64,000 nt of DNA from Candidatus Arsenophonus triatominarum (GTDB lineage Bacteria; Pseudomonadota; Gammaproteobacteria; Enterobacterales; Enterobacteriaceae), in contig NZ_LWMI01000010.1 of NCBI RefSeq assembly GCF_001640365.1, positions 1 to 64,000 of the forward strand, in the 5' to 3' direction. The position numbers were made by a program, and so were the translations under genes. A model generated the notes under the pieces. It had not been told where the DNA came from. It was given only the letters and a program-made list of their open reading frames with translations, and ran no database searches. How positions within the stretch are numbered: position 1 is the stretch's first letter; the number at the start of each line of letters is the position of its first letter. Shown here piece by piece: positions 12,514 through 23,432 of this stretch.

Positions 12514-13492
12514 CACGAGTTTCGCAAGCTCCAAAAAAGAAGTATAAATTTAAAAACAAGAAAAAATTAGGGTGTTTATATTTTGTCCGGTTATCCATGC
12601 ATTAAAAATATCTGTAAAACATTCTTACAAGTAAGCAGTGTAAGATACTCTGGTTTGGCGTTATCAGAAGTAAGCCCATCGCCTTTATCTCATGACACTA
12701 TTAGTCGATGGCTAAAAAGTAGATGCTTTCGACCTAAAGACCTATGGCGATTAGTTCAACCTTCTATGAACAAAAAAAGCCCTTGGGTACTAATTGCCGA
12801 TGATACATTGATTGCCAAAACACGTAGTAAAAAAATAGAGATGGTCCATTATCAATATTCAGGTAATGGACATGATGTTATTGCTGGCATAGGTTTAGTT
12901 AATTTACTTTGGCATAATCTAACAACTGTTGAATCAATTCCTATTGATTATCGTATTTATGATAAAGATTCTGATGGAAAAACAAAAAACATGCACTTTT
13001 CCGAAATGCTCGCTCTTGCTAAAAAAAGAGGGATCAAGCCTGAAGCGGTAGCGATGGATGCCTGGTATTCTAGCCGGGATAATCTGAAATCAATTCGCTC
13101 TCGTGGTTGGGTTTGGGTAACTACGCTGAGAAAAAATCGGATTGTTAACCGTAATATACAATTGAACAAGTTAGACATCTCAGAAGAAGGAACCTTAATA
13201 CACTTACGAGGTTATGGTTGGGTGACAGTTTTCAAATTTACAGCCAAAAACGGCCGTATTGATTACAGAGTAACAAACAAAGACAATCCCACCCGTCAAT
13301 ACGTCAAATCTATCATGGATGCCCGTTGGTTTGTTGAAGTTTATCATCGAGAAGTTAAACCAAATTGTGGTATTGAACGCTGTCAGGCTCGCACGAGTCG
13401 GGCGCAAAGAAATCATATTTTTCTCGCAATTTCTGCGTGGTTTGAACAACATAAACGCCGTATATCTGAAAAATAACTCTTTATCAACAAAA
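12514..13492 (+). mobile_element. IS4-superfamily element, most complete copy (right end lost)
   Basis: It starts with cacgagtttcgcaa, the same terminal sequence as the MITEs. The right end should read ...gttttgtgcgaaactcgtg, as at 36137, but this copy is interrupted at 13493 by MITE M4. The missing end lies inverted at 13850-13936. Full elements would be about 1.1 kb. Confidence 0.8.
12583..13476 (+). CDS. IS4-superfamily DDE transposase, C-terminal frameshift
   Basis: 297 residues from a TTG start. The DDE layout is visible: WVLIADDTLIAKT (first Asp), VAMDAWYSS (second Asp) and WFVEVYHREVKPNCGIERCQ (Glu in a Y-H-R-E-V-K context). A lost A near 13470 (ISEK then stop) removes the last 30 or so residues (ITLYQQNWDVIKNAITEHIR...) seen in the copy ending at 36119. 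It could be partly functional, but no fully intact copy exists in this window. IS4 or IS701-like; I cannot settle the subgroup. The 5-bp duplications of its MITEs argue against the 4-bp rule of IS701. Confidence 0.75.
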   Translation: MSGYPCIKNICKTFLQVSSVRYSGLALSEVSPSPLSHDTISRWLKSRCFRPKDLWRLVQPSMNKKSPWVLIADDTLIAKTRSKKIEMVHYQYSGNGHDVIAGIGLVNLLWHNLTTVESIPIDYRIYDKDSDGKTKNMHFSEMLALAKKRGIKPEAVAMDAWYSSRDNLKSIRSRGWVWVTTLRKNRIVNRNIQLNKLDISEEGTLIHLRGYGWVTVFKFTAKNGRIDYRVTNKDNPTRQYVKSIMDARWFVEVYHREVKPNCGIERCQARTSRAQRNHIFLAISAWFEQHKRRISEK

Positions 13493-13684
13493 CACGAGTT
13501 TCGCACCAATAAAAAAACGCTCTATTTTTAAGTTTAATTCAGCATAATATATAAATAGACAAAATCTTATAAATTAAAAGCAACTTATTGTAATTTAAAC
13601 AAATTTATACGTTCTAGTAACTTGCAAATTAACCATTGCTTTTAAGCCATTTCTGGAATTTTATATGCCTGTGCGAAACTCGTG
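13493..13684 (+). repeat. IS4-type MITE, copy M4
   Basis: 192 bp in the + orientation. The left flank is IS4-type 3' coding sequence (ttatcaacaaaa) and the right flank is IS4-type 5' coding sequence, with no matching 5-bp repeat. It forms one arm of an inverted MITE pair with M5. Confidence 0.93.
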
Positions 13685-13849
13685 GTTATCAGAAGTAAGC
13701 CCATCGCCTTTATCTCATGACACTATTAGTCGATGGCTAAAAAGTAGATGTTTTCGACCTAAAGACCTATGGCGATTAGTTCAACCTTCTATAGACAAAA
13801 AAAGCCCTTGCATACTAATTGCCGATGATACATTGATTGCCAAAACACG
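13685..13849 (+). mobile_element. IS4-type transposase 5' fragment
   Basis: 165 bp matching codons LSEVSPSPLSHDTISRWLK... to DDTLIAKT of the transposase. It ends where an inverted IS4-type terminus begins. Read from the ATG inside M4 it makes an open frame beginning MPVRNSWLSEV. A decayed fragment. Confidence 0.85.
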
Positions 13850-13936
13850 CACGAGTTTCGCACAAACCTAATTTGGGTATACTAATAAACCCCTGATCTG
13901 CTCAGCAATAGCATTTTTGATTACATACCAATTTTG
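13850..13936 (-). mobile_element. IS4-type element, right-end fragment (inverted)
   Basis: It reads cacgagtttcgcacaaacct, then the reverse of the element's last 87 bp (atcaaaaatgctattgctgagc), and stops at ccaatttt just before MITE M5. It complements the end missing from the copy at 12514-13492. Confidence 0.8.
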
Positions 13937-14128
13937 CACGAGTTTCGCACAGGCATATAAAATTCCAGAAATGGCTTAAAAGCAATGGTTAATTTGCAAG
14001 TTACTAGAACGTATAAATTTGTTTAAATTACAATAAGTTGCTTTTAATTTATAAGATTTTGTCTATTTATATATTATGCTGAATTAAACTTAAAAATAGA
14101 GCGTTTTTTTATTGGTGCGAAACTCGTG
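13937..14128 (-). repeat. IS4-type MITE, copy M5
   Basis: 192 bp in the opposite orientation to M4, 252 bp away. Its right flank is the ychH remnant. There is no matching target duplication, as expected if the segment between M4 and M5 has been inverted. Confidence 0.93.
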
Positions 14129-14282
14129 TTTAGATCTATCCGAATCTTTAGCAGAAATATCACTGATTAGTCTTTTTATTGGTGTTTTGATTTGGTTAGC
14201 TGGTGCCAGGGTGAGTGGTCATGAGGGCATTGCTGATCGTTATTGGTGGCTGCGAAATTTTGACGAACGCCATCGTCGGTAA
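14129..14282 (+). pseudogene. ychH: YchH inner-membrane stress protein, 3' remnant
   Basis: The frame SLISLFIGVLIWLAGARVSG, then HEGIADRYWWLRNFDERHRR and a stop, matches the second transmembrane helix and the HE..CDRYWW..H tail of E. coli YchH. The first helix and start are missing, replaced by MITE M5. Its place between pth and prs is the E. coli position, which supports the call. Confidence 0.8.
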
Positions 14283-14299
14283 TCTATCTTACAGTAAAT

Positions 14300-14330
14300 A
14301 AAAACCCCGTGATAAATATCAAAGGGTTTT
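14300..14330 (-). terminator. Likely terminator downstream of prs
   Basis: AAAACCC / GGGTTTT stem with a 16-base loop, followed on the minus strand by GTTTTTATTT, about 60 bp past the prs stop. It may also serve ychH on the other strand. Confidence 0.6.
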
Positions 14331-14389
14331 CGGTAGTATTAAGTTAATAAATGCGGCAGCTAAAAATTTAACTGTGCGTGATTTATTAT

Positions 14390-15370
<981 letters not shown>

Positions 15371-15390
15371 TTATCGACCAAAAAATATTA

Positions 15391-16269
15391 TTATTGATGG
15401 TCTCGATATTTGGAAATCCCAGCGCGGAATGTATGCAAAGGAGACTGGTTAACGCCTTGCGCAACGAAACCCTGCACCCACTCTGGGGCTTTATTTAACA
15501 CCTTACGGGCAGCAGCTTCAGTTTCGAATTCAGCAAAAACGCAAGCACCTGTGCCGGTAAGACGTGATGATGTATATTCTAGCAGCCATGAAATAAGCTC
15601 TTCAACCTCAGGGAAACGTTTTCTTGCGATTGGTTCACAATCATTTGCGTATGGCCCTTGTAACAATGCGCTTAACGAGCGTTTTGCGAAATTACGTTTT
15701 AATTCCGGATCAGCAAAAATTTGTTGGGTAGCAATATTTATTCCAGGGTGAGCCACTAAATACCATTTTTCTGCAGGACTGGCTGGCAAAAGTTGATCAC
15801 CGATGCCTTGCGCGAAAGCGGCATGACCTATTACGAATACCGGAACATCGGCGCCGAGCTGACGGCCAAGCTCGGCTAGAGTATTATCATCAATATGAGT
15901 TTGCCAATGGTGATTTAAGGCAATCAATGTGGTTGCTGCGTTAGAGGAGCCACCACCTAAACCACCACCCGTGGGTAATCTTTTCTTAACATAAATATCT
16001 GCACCTTGATGACTATCAGCGCGATCTACTTCAATGCAATAGAGCTGTAATAAACGCGCTGCTTTGACAATAAGGTTATTTTCTGCTGGCAGATTAGTAA
16101 AGGGTGTAAGCAGCCGAATTTGATTATCTTCACGTGGTTTGATTGTGATTTCATCACCATAATTAAGAAATTGGAACAGGGTCTGAAGTTGATGGTAACC
16201 ATCAGCTCGACGGCCGGCAATATAGAGAAATAAATTAAGCTTTGCTGGTGAGGGCCAGGTTAATGTCAT
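15391..16269 (-). CDS. ispE: 4-diphosphocytidyl-2-C-methyl-D-erythritol kinase
   Basis: Fourth step of the MEP isoprenoid pathway, a GHMP-family kinase. About 292 residues (E. coli 283). Motifs are [13 protein letters not shown] with the catalytic Lys region, the ATP loop [18 protein letters not shown] near residue 100, and the C-terminal [13 protein letters not shown] chose the ATG at 16269 because it overlaps the lolB stop as ATGA, the normal enterobacterial coupling. An ATG 15 bases upstream is possible. The protein has a short insertion relative to E. coli around [15 protein letters not shown]. Confidence 0.96.
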   Translation of the reverse strand: MTLTWPSPAKLNLFLYIAGRRADGYHQLQTLFQFLNYGDEITIKPREDNQIRLLTPFTNLPAENNLIVKAARLLQLYCIEVDRADSHQGADIYVKKRLPTGGGLGGGSSNAATTLIALNHHWQTHIDDNTLAELGRQLGADVPVFVIGHAAFAQGIGDQLLPASPAEKWYLVAHPGINIATQQIFADPELKRNFAKRSLSALLQGPYANDCEPIARKRFPEVEELISWLLEYTSSRLTGTGACVFAEFETEAAARKVLNKAPEWVQGFVAQGVNQSPLHTFRAGISKYRDHQ

Positions 16270-16919
16270 TCGTTTAGCGTCCAACTGTCCATTTTTAACT
16301 TAATACGTTGTTTACCTTGTGTTAATTCAATCCTGCTAGGTAGTTTATGCTGGCTATCCTGATGATAAGCAAGGTAGTTCAAATGCCAGGTTTCGCCATT
16401 TTGCCTATATTCGATGGTTTTTAACAGCCCATTTTCGTCTAGTGTGAATGATGTGGCATTTGTGGGTAAACCGATTAACCAATAGGGCAGGTTTTCAATT
16501 GGAATTTCCATACCTGTTAATTGATAAATCATCTGTGCTGGATGATGGTTGACATATTTTTTACCTTCTCTATCCATTAGCTGAGTAACGCCAGGTGTTA
16601 CATTGAGCTCTAATTCTGTTGTCCCTAATGGATTGGTTAGTAACAGGCGGTAATTAGACAGCGTATATTGTTGCCAAAAGAATTTGGCATAGGTTTTATT
16701 CTTTGGGTCAATATAGGCAAAAGCACCACGGGTTTGAAATTTTGTCAACTTGACCAGTTGCTGCTGGTGGCTTATCCATAATGGATTGGTTATTGAGCCG
16801 TTTTTTTCAGTTTTTAATTGTTGATTGAATGTACAAGCGGTCAAAAAAACAGCAATTAGTGGGATAAATTTGCAACAATAGTGACGTAAACTAGCAAACT
16901 GCTTGGCAATGAGTATCAT
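16266..16919 (-). CDS. lolB: Outer-membrane lipoprotein LolB
   Basis: Receives lipoproteins from LolA and inserts them into the outer membrane. A signal peptide with lipobox VFLTAC makes it a lipoprotein itself. Blocks shared with E. coli LolB are [47 protein letters not shown] and [12 protein letters not shown]. About 217 residues from ATG 16919, which has AGGAAA eight bases upstream; an ATG at 16937 is also in frame. It overlaps ispE by 4 bp. It is divergent from hemA, with MITE M6 between them. Confidence 0.93.
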   Translation of the reverse strand: MILIAKQFASLRHYCCKFIPLIAVFLTACTFNQQLKTEKNGSITNPLWISHQQQLVKLTKFQTRGAFAYIDPKNKTYAKFFWQQYTLSNYRLLLTNPLGTTELELNVTPGVTQLMDREGKKYVNHHPAQMIYQLTGMEIPIENLPYWLIGLPTNATSFTLDENGLLKTIEYRQNGETWHLNYLAYHQDSQHKLPSRIELTQGKQRIKLKMDSWTLNE

Positions 16920-16997
16920 TAAATATTTCCTATTCACATAAGTGATATTAATTTGTTGATATAGATCAGAAAATTATTAAGGTAAATGTAACTACAA

Positions 16998-17189
16998 CAC
17001 GAGTTTCGCACCAATAAAAAAACGCTCTATTTTTAAGTTTAATTCAGCATAATATATGAATAGACAAAGTCTTATAAATTAAAAGCAACTTATTATAATT
17101 TAAACAAATTTATACGTTTTAGTAACTTGCAAATTAACCATTGCTTTTAAGCCATTTCTGGAATTTTATATGCCTGTGCGAAACTCGTG
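16998..17189 (+). repeat. IS4-type MITE, copy M6, in the lolB-hemA divergent promoter region
   Basis: 192 bp flanked by TACAA on both sides, a clean insertion. It occupies the middle of the 441-bp gap between the divergent lolB and hemA starts. Both operons are essential, so promoters must survive outside it, on either side, or be supplied by it. The remaining gap (16920-16997 and 17190-17360) has AT-rich promoter-like stretches but nothing I can call firmly. Confidence 0.95.
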
Positions 17190-17360
17190 TACAATTGGGA
17201 AAAAATGCCCGATTTATTCATTTGCTTAGTTTAACATCTTTAATTGCCTAGTTGCATAAAGTAGAATACTACCTCAAAATTTCCTTATCAAAGTTATTGG
17301 TTTTATTTTTGTGTGCTTAACAGATGTTTAGAAACCATTTAGTTACTTGATTTAGTGAAT

Positions 17361-18623
17361 ATGACATTACTTGCACTCGGTATAAACCATAAAACCGCGC
17401 CTATAACGTTACGTGAACGGTTAATTTTTGGGCCGGAAAAAATTGAACACGCACTGGATAATTTACTTCAGCAGCCACTTGTTCATAGTGGCGTTGTGCT
17501 CTCTACATGTAACCGTACTGAGCTTTATCTATGCGTTGATTCACAAGAATCCCTACAAGATCAATTAATTGATTGGTTATGTAATTATCATCGTTTAAAT
17601 TTAAATGATGTTAGAACAAGTATTTATTGGCACCAAGATAATGCTGCTGTTAGCCACTTAATGCGTGTTGCCAGTGGATTAGATTCATTAGTCTTAGGTG
17701 AGCCGCAAATTTTAGGTCAAGTTAAACAAGCATTTTCTAAATCTCAGCACTATACAAAGTTATCTAGTGAGCTGGAGCGTTTATTTCAACGCTCATTTTC
17801 AGTTGCTAAACGTATTCGTACGGAAACAGAAATTGGCGCTAATGCGGTTTCGGTTGCTTTTGTCGCTTGTACGTTAGCTCGTCAGATTTTTGAATCACTG
17901 TCTGAATTGCATATTTTACTGGTAGGTGCCGGCGAGACTATCGAACTGGCTGCGCGCCATCTGCGTGAACATCATGCTAAGCATTTGATTATAGCTAACC
18001 GAACTCGGGAACGCACTTCACGTTTTGCTAATCAAGTTGGTGCGGAAGTTATCACTTTAGCTGAAATTGATACCCGCTTAGCCGACGCGGATATTGTTAT
18101 TAGTTCTACTGCCAGCCCTTTACCGATCATTGGTAAAGGGATGGTTGAAAGGGCAATGAAAGCCCGCCGTAATAAGCCGATGTTGCTGATTGATATTGCT
18201 GTTCCGCGAGATATTGAACCTGATGTTGACAAATTAAATAATATTTATCTCTATAGCGTTGATGATTTGCATGCGATTGTGCAACGCAATGTCAAACAAC
18301 GGAAAATGGCGGCAGTTCAAGCTGAGCTTATTGTTGAGCAAGAAAGTGCTTATTTTATGGATTGGTTGCGTTCTCAGTCATCAGTCAATACAATTCGTGA
18401 TTATCGTGGTCAGGCAGAGCAAATTAGGGCTGAAATGGCAGAAAAAGCGCTTGCTTCGCTGCGAAATGGTGCAGATAGCGAGCAAGTGATCAATCAATTA
18501 ACCTATCAGTTAATGAATCGCTTGATCCACACACCAACCAAATCACTCCAGCAAGCAGCGACAGATGGTGATATTCACCGTCTTAATATTTTAAAAGATA
18601 GCTTAGGACTGGAGCAAAATTAA
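17361..18623 (+). CDS. hemA: Glutamyl-tRNA reductase
   Basis: First committed step of tetrapyrrole synthesis by the C5 pathway: reduces Glu-tRNA to glutamate-1-semialdehyde using NADPH. About 420 residues (E. coli 418). It opens [14 protein letters not shown]; the active-site Cys is in [13 protein letters not shown] (near residue 50). It also has [22 protein letters not shown], the NADPH site [17 protein letters not shown], and the C-terminal [14 protein letters not shown] dimerisation region. I chose the ATG at 17361 over the GTG at 17355 because the family starts there. Heads the hemA-prfA-prmC-sirB1-kdsA run. Confidence 0.97.
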   Translation: MTLLALGINHKTAPITLRERLIFGPEKIEHALDNLLQQPLVHSGVVLSTCNRTELYLCVDSQESLQDQLIDWLCNYHRLNLNDVRTSIYWHQDNAAVSHLMRVASGLDSLVLGEPQILGQVKQAFSKSQHYTKLSSELERLFQRSFSVAKRIRTETEIGANAVSVAFVACTLARQIFESLSELHILLVGAGETIELAARHLREHHAKHLIIANRTRERTSRFANQVGAEVITLAEIDTRLADADIVISSTASPLPIIGKGMVERAMKARRNKPMLLIDIAVPRDIEPDVDKLNNIYLYSVDDLHAIVQRNVKQRKMAAVQAELIVEQESAYFMDWLRSQSSVNTIRDYRGQAEQIRAEMAEKALASLRNGADSEQVINQLTYQLMNRLIHTPTKSLQQAATDGDIHRLNILKDSLGLEQN

Positions 18624-18652
18624 ACTACCTTTAGTAAGGTCTAACATAACGA

Positions 18653-19735
18653 ATGAAGCCTTCAATAATTGCTAAGTTAGAAGCATTGCAGGAACGCTAC
18701 GAAGAAATTCAAGCACACCTGGTTGATGCTGAAGTAATCGCAGATCAAGAGCGTTTCCGTGCGTTGTCTAAGGAGTATGCGCAGTTAACGGATGCAACCA
18801 AATGTTTTCAGTTATGGCGCACTGTTCAGCAAGATATTGAGACGGCTGAAATATTATTGCATGATCCTGAAATGCGCGAGATGGCTCAGGACGAATTAAA
18901 AGAAGCGAAAAAGCGTAATGAGGAATTTGAACAACAATTACAGATTTTATTGTTACCAAAAGATCCCGATGATGAAAAAAATTGCTTTTTAGAAATTCGG
19001 GCCGGTACCGGTGGTGGTGAGGCGGCAATATTTGCCGGTGATCTTTTTAGAATGTATAGCCGCTATGCTGAATCCCGTCGCTGGCGGATTGAAGTTATGA
19101 ATGCCAGTGAAGGAGAATACGGTGGTTACAAAGAAATTATCGCCAAAGTTTCTGGTGATAGTGTATATGGCCGCCTAAAGTTTGAGTCAGGGGGACATCG
19201 TGTCCAGCGCGTACCGGAGACTGAATCTCAAGGGCGTATTCATACTTCTGCTTGTACAGTAGCCATTTTGGCTGAAATTCCAGCAACAGAGCTACCGGAT
19301 ATCAATCCTAGTGACTTAAGAATTGATACTTTTCGTTCATCAGGCGCTGGCGGACAGCACGTTAATACCACTGACTCCGCGATCCGTATTACCCATATTC
19401 CAACCGGAATTGTGGTCGAGTGTCAGGATGAACGTTCTCAGCATAAAAATAAAGCCAAAGCGCTGTCGGTTTTAGCTGCCCGTATTCGTGCATCGGAAGT
19501 GCAGAAACGCCGTGAGGCAGAAGCATCTGAGCGCCGTAATTTACTCGGCTCAGGTGATCGTTCCGATAGGATCAGAACTTATAATTTTCCCCAAGGCCGC
19601 ATTACTGATCATCGTATTAATTTAACTCTCTATCGTTTAGATGAGGTGATAGAGGGAAAATTAGATATGTTAATCCAACCGATTATTAACGAATATCAAG
19701 CAGATCAACTCTCTGCTTTATCAGAGCAGGATTAA
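18653..19735 (+). CDS. prfA: Peptide chain release factor 1
   Basis: Recognises UAA and UAG in the ribosomal A site and triggers peptide release. 360 residues as in E. coli. The GGQ motif is in [15 protein letters not shown] near residue 233; the codon-reading loop region and [20 protein letters not shown] are present. The stop TAA and the next gene's ATG share one base (TAATG), the usual prfA-prmC coupling. PrmC methylates the Gln of this GGQ. Confidence 0.98.
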   Translation: MKPSIIAKLEALQERYEEIQAHLVDAEVIADQERFRALSKEYAQLTDATKCFQLWRTVQQDIETAEILLHDPEMREMAQDELKEAKKRNEEFEQQLQILLLPKDPDDEKNCFLEIRAGTGGGEAAIFAGDLFRMYSRYAESRRWRIEVMNASEGEYGGYKEIIAKVSGDSVYGRLKFESGGHRVQRVPETESQGRIHTSACTVAILAEIPATELPDINPSDLRIDTFRSSGAGGQHVNTTDSAIRITHIPTGIVVECQDERSQHKNKAKALSVLAARIRASEVQKRREAEASERRNLLGSGDRSDRIRTYNFPQGRITDHRINLTLYRLDEVIEGKLDMLIQPIINEYQADQLSALSEQD

Positions 19736-20586
19736 TGAATTATCAGCATTGGTTAGCTTATGCGGCTAATAAACTTTGCTATAGTGATAGTGCTAAACGT
19801 GATGCTGAAATTTTGTTGCAATATATAACCGGAAAAACATGGACTTTCCTTATTGCATTTGGCGAAACAGAATTAACCTTTAAGCAACAACAACAGCTTG
19901 AACATCTATTGGCTCGTCGGGCTAAGGGTGAGCCTATCGCCTATTTAGTAGAAGAAAAAGAGTTCTGGTCGTTACCAATGAAAGTTTCACCTGTTACGTT
20001 AATACCTCGTGCGGATACAGAGTGCTTAGTTGAGCGAGCATTACAATTATTACCAGAAAAGCGAGCAGTAAAAATATTAGATTTGGGGACGGGTACCGGT
20101 GCTGTGGCGTTAGCTTTAGCATCAGAGTGTCCACAAGCGCAGATAGTTGGTATCGATATTAGTGATGCTGCAATTACGCTAGCCCAACTTAATGCAGATA
20201 ATTTGGTAATTAATAATGTCCAATTTTGCAAAAGTAATTGGTTTACTTCACTACCTATTCAGCAATTTGATATGATTGTCAGTAATCCACCTTATATTGA
20301 TGAATGTGATCCACATTTACAACAAGGTGATGTGCGTTTTGAACCTAAAACAGCATTAATATCAGCTAATCATGGGTTGGCTGATATTCAATTGATAATT
20401 GAACAATCGCGTAACTATTTAGCTAATAAGGGATGGCTTTTACTCGAACACGGGTGGTTGCAGGGAAGGCAAGTAAGGAAGTTATTTTCCTGTCATCATT
20501 ATCAACAGGTAGTAACTTTTCAGGATTATGGTGGTAATGATCGTATTACAGTAGGTCAATGGAAATGTGATGAAAACCATAGCTGA
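19735..20586 (+). CDS. prmC: Release factor glutamine methyltransferase PrmC (HemK)
   Basis: SAM-dependent methylation of the GGQ glutamine in RF1 and RF2. 283 residues. Motif I is ILDLGTGTGAVALALA near residue 115, and the substrate-binding NPPY is in IVSNPPYIDECDPHL near 185. The N-terminal helical domain precedes it, with VTLIPRADTECLVERAL at the join. It overlaps the start of sirB1 by about 17 bp, so ychQ (sirB2), which lies between these genes in E. coli, is absent here. Confidence 0.96.
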   Translation: MNYQHWLAYAANKLCYSDSAKRDAEILLQYITGKTWTFLIAFGETELTFKQQQQLEHLLARRAKGEPIAYLVEEKEFWSLPMKVSPVTLIPRADTECLVERALQLLPEKRAVKILDLGTGTGAVALALASECPQAQIVGIDISDAAITLAQLNADNLVINNVQFCKSNWFTSLPIQQFDMIVSNPPYIDECDPHLQQGDVRFEPKTALISANHGLADIQLIIEQSRNYLANKGWLLLEHGWLQGRQVRKLFSCHHYQQVVTFQDYGGNDRITVGQWKCDENHS

Positions 20587-21376
20587 TTTTGAATTTAATA
20601 AAGCACCACTGAGCGAAGGTATTATACTTGTTTCACGGATTATTCGGCCAGATTTTCCTGTTGAACAAGTCAATGCACAACTTAGGCTTCTGGTTGCCGA
20701 AGCAAGACAAACAATACAAGCTGATGATATAGAAATGCAAGTATCTATATTACTAAAGTTATTTTATCGAGACTGGCTTTTTAGCGGTGTAACGGGGGTT
20801 TATTCGCTTTCTGAGGCACTATGGCTGGATAAAGTGTTAATAGCAAGACAGGGGGCACCTGTTTCATTGGGGACGATTTTTTTGCATGTTGCCACTCAAT
20901 TGCAGTTGCCGGTGATGCCGATTATTTTTCTGACTCAGCTTATTCTATGTGTTCGCCGAGAAGATGGTACTTATTGGTATATTAACCCGATAAATGGTGA
21001 AACGCTCACCGAGCAGATGCTTGATTTATGGGTCAAGGGAACAATTAGCCCTTTTGCTCATCTGACGCGAAAAGATATAGAAGAAACTGCGCATAGAATT
21101 ATCATACGAAAAATGTTTGATACAATAAAAGCAGCGTTGATGGAAGAAAAAAAAATGGAACAAGCGCTAAGAGTTTGTGAAACATTATTAATTTTTGATC
21201 CGAAAGATCCTTATGAAATACGTGATAGAGGACTTATTTTTGCTCATCTTGAATGTAATCATGTTGCCATTTCTGATTTAAATTATTTTGTTGAGCAATG
21301 TCCAGAAGATCCTGTTTCTGAAATGATAAAAATGCAAATCTATTCAATAGAAGGGCAGCAGATTATATTGCATTGA
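20570..21376 (+). CDS. sirB1: SirB1 family protein (YchA)
   Basis: Transglutaminase-like plus TPR-type protein of unknown biochemical function. The first 150 residues carry FEFNKAPLSEGI, LFYRDWLFSGVTGVYSLSEALWLDKVL and GAPVSLGTIFLHVA; the C-terminal part has LLIFDPKDPYEIRDRGLIFAHLECNHVAISDL. About 268 residues (E. coli 269). ATG 20570 is preferred over the GTG one codon earlier. It lies in the prmC-kdsA interval as in other enterobacteria but is fused closely to prmC because ychQ has been lost. Confidence 0.93.
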   Translation: MKTIADFEFNKAPLSEGIILVSRIIRPDFPVEQVNAQLRLLVAEARQTIQADDIEMQVSILLKLFYRDWLFSGVTGVYSLSEALWLDKVLIARQGAPVSLGTIFLHVATQLQLPVMPIIFLTQLILCVRREDGTYWYINPINGETLTEQMLDLWVKGTISPFAHLTRKDIEETAHRIIIRKMFDTIKAALMEEKKMEQALRVCETLLIFDPKDPYEIRDRGLIFAHLECNHVAISDLNYFVEQCPEDPVSEMIKMQIYSIEGQQIILH

Positions 21377-21383
21377 TCATTAA

Positions 21384-22277
<894 letters not shown>

Positions 22278-22287
22278 TTGTTATTTT

Positions 22288-23190
22288 ATGCAGTTAAATG
22301 ATGTTGTTACTATGTTTGGTGCTGATCTTCAGCGCCGCTATGGTGAAAAAATTCATAAGATCAGTTTGCATGGTGGTTTTAATTGCCCTAATCGTGATGG
22401 CTCCTTAGGACGTGGCGGCTGTACATTTTGCAATGTTGCCTCTTTTTCCGATGAGCAGCAACAGCAATTTTCCATCCAGCAACAGATTGCGCAAAAAGTA
22501 AAAAAAATCCATCGTGCTCAACGTTATCTGGCTTATTTTCAAGCTTATACCAATACTTATGCTGAAGTTTCAATTTTAAAGGCGTTATATCAACAGGCAT
22601 TAAATCAGGCTAATATTGTTGGACTTTGTGTCGGTACGCGACCAGATTGTGTTTCGCAACCAGTATTGGATTTATTAGTAGAATATCAGCAGCAAGGATA
22701 TGAAATCTGGTTGGAACTAGGTTTGCAAACATCCCATGATAAAACCCTAAAAAAGATCAATCGAGGCCATGATTTTGCCAGCTATCAAAAAATTGCTCAA
22801 ATTGCCGGCAAAAAGGGATTAAATGTTTGTGTTCACCTAATTGTTGGCCTGCCAGGTGAAACAGCTAGGGAAAATCTGCAAACAATATTTCGTGTTATCG
22901 ATACCGGTGTTGATGGTATTAAATTGCATCCATTACATATTGTTGATGGTAGTATAATGGCGAAAGCTTGGCGTGCGGGGCGTTTGTTATCACTTGAATT
23001 AACTGAGTACGTTGAAATGGCCGGAGAAATGATCCGTCATACACCAAAAAATATTATTTATCATCGTATTTGTGCCAATGCGCATCGGCCGACTTTACTC
23101 GCGCCAGATTGGTGTGCAAATCGTTGGTTAGGTATGAATGCATTATATCAATATCTCTGTCAGTATGGCGGCCAGGGTTCTACAATTTAA
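22288..23190 (+). CDS. yhcC: YhcC-family radical SAM protein
   Basis: TIGR01212-type radical SAM protein of unknown substrate. The cluster-binding cysteines are in FNCPNRDGSLGRGGCTFCN (residues about 29-47; C-x14-C-x2-C, the spacing seen in YhcC). A TIM-barrel core follows: FQAYTNTYA, GLCVGTRPDC, WLELGLQTSHDKTLKKINRGH, VCVHLIVGLPGET and GIKLHPLHIVDGS. 300 residues, against about 309 in E. coli. It is 10 bp after kdsA and in the same direction, so it may be read from the hemA-kdsA operon. In E. coli yhcC lies elsewhere, so this neighbourhood is a rearrangement. Confidence 0.9.
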   Translation: MQLNDVVTMFGADLQRRYGEKIHKISLHGGFNCPNRDGSLGRGGCTFCNVASFSDEQQQQFSIQQQIAQKVKKIHRAQRYLAYFQAYTNTYAEVSILKALYQQALNQANIVGLCVGTRPDCVSQPVLDLLVEYQQQGYEIWLELGLQTSHDKTLKKINRGHDFASYQKIAQIAGKKGLNVCVHLIVGLPGETARENLQTIFRVIDTGVDGIKLHPLHIVDGSIMAKAWRAGRLLSLELTEYVEMAGEMIRHTPKNIIYHRICANAHRPTLLAPDWCANRWLGMNALYQYLCQYGGQGSTI

Positions 23191-23234
23191 GTTTGTGGAG
23201 GGAACTAAAATAAGTTGTTGGCAGATATTTTATA

Positions 23235-23324
23235 TGGCGGTGAGGGAGGGATTCGAACCCTCGATACGTTTTCACGTATACACACTTTCCAGGCGTGCTC
23301 CTTCAGCCACTCGGACACCTCACC
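23235..23324 (-). tRNA. tRNA-Ser (GGA)
   Basis: On the minus strand, acceptor GGTGAGG pairs with CCTCACC, discriminator G, and CCA is encoded. The 8-base anticodon-loop area reads ..CCTGGAAAG.., giving anticodon GGA. A long variable arm (ACGTGAAAACGT hairpin) and the TTCGAATCC T-loop are as expected for a class II serine tRNA. 90 nt including CCA. Confidence 0.96.
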
Positions 23325-23432
23325 GGTTATCATTCTAATATAGTAGGATACTAGAATGATGAGGCGCTACTATAGGAAAAAGCAGACTAACCGTCAATAA
23401 TATATTGCAACTTTTGTCTCTTTTTGCAGTTA

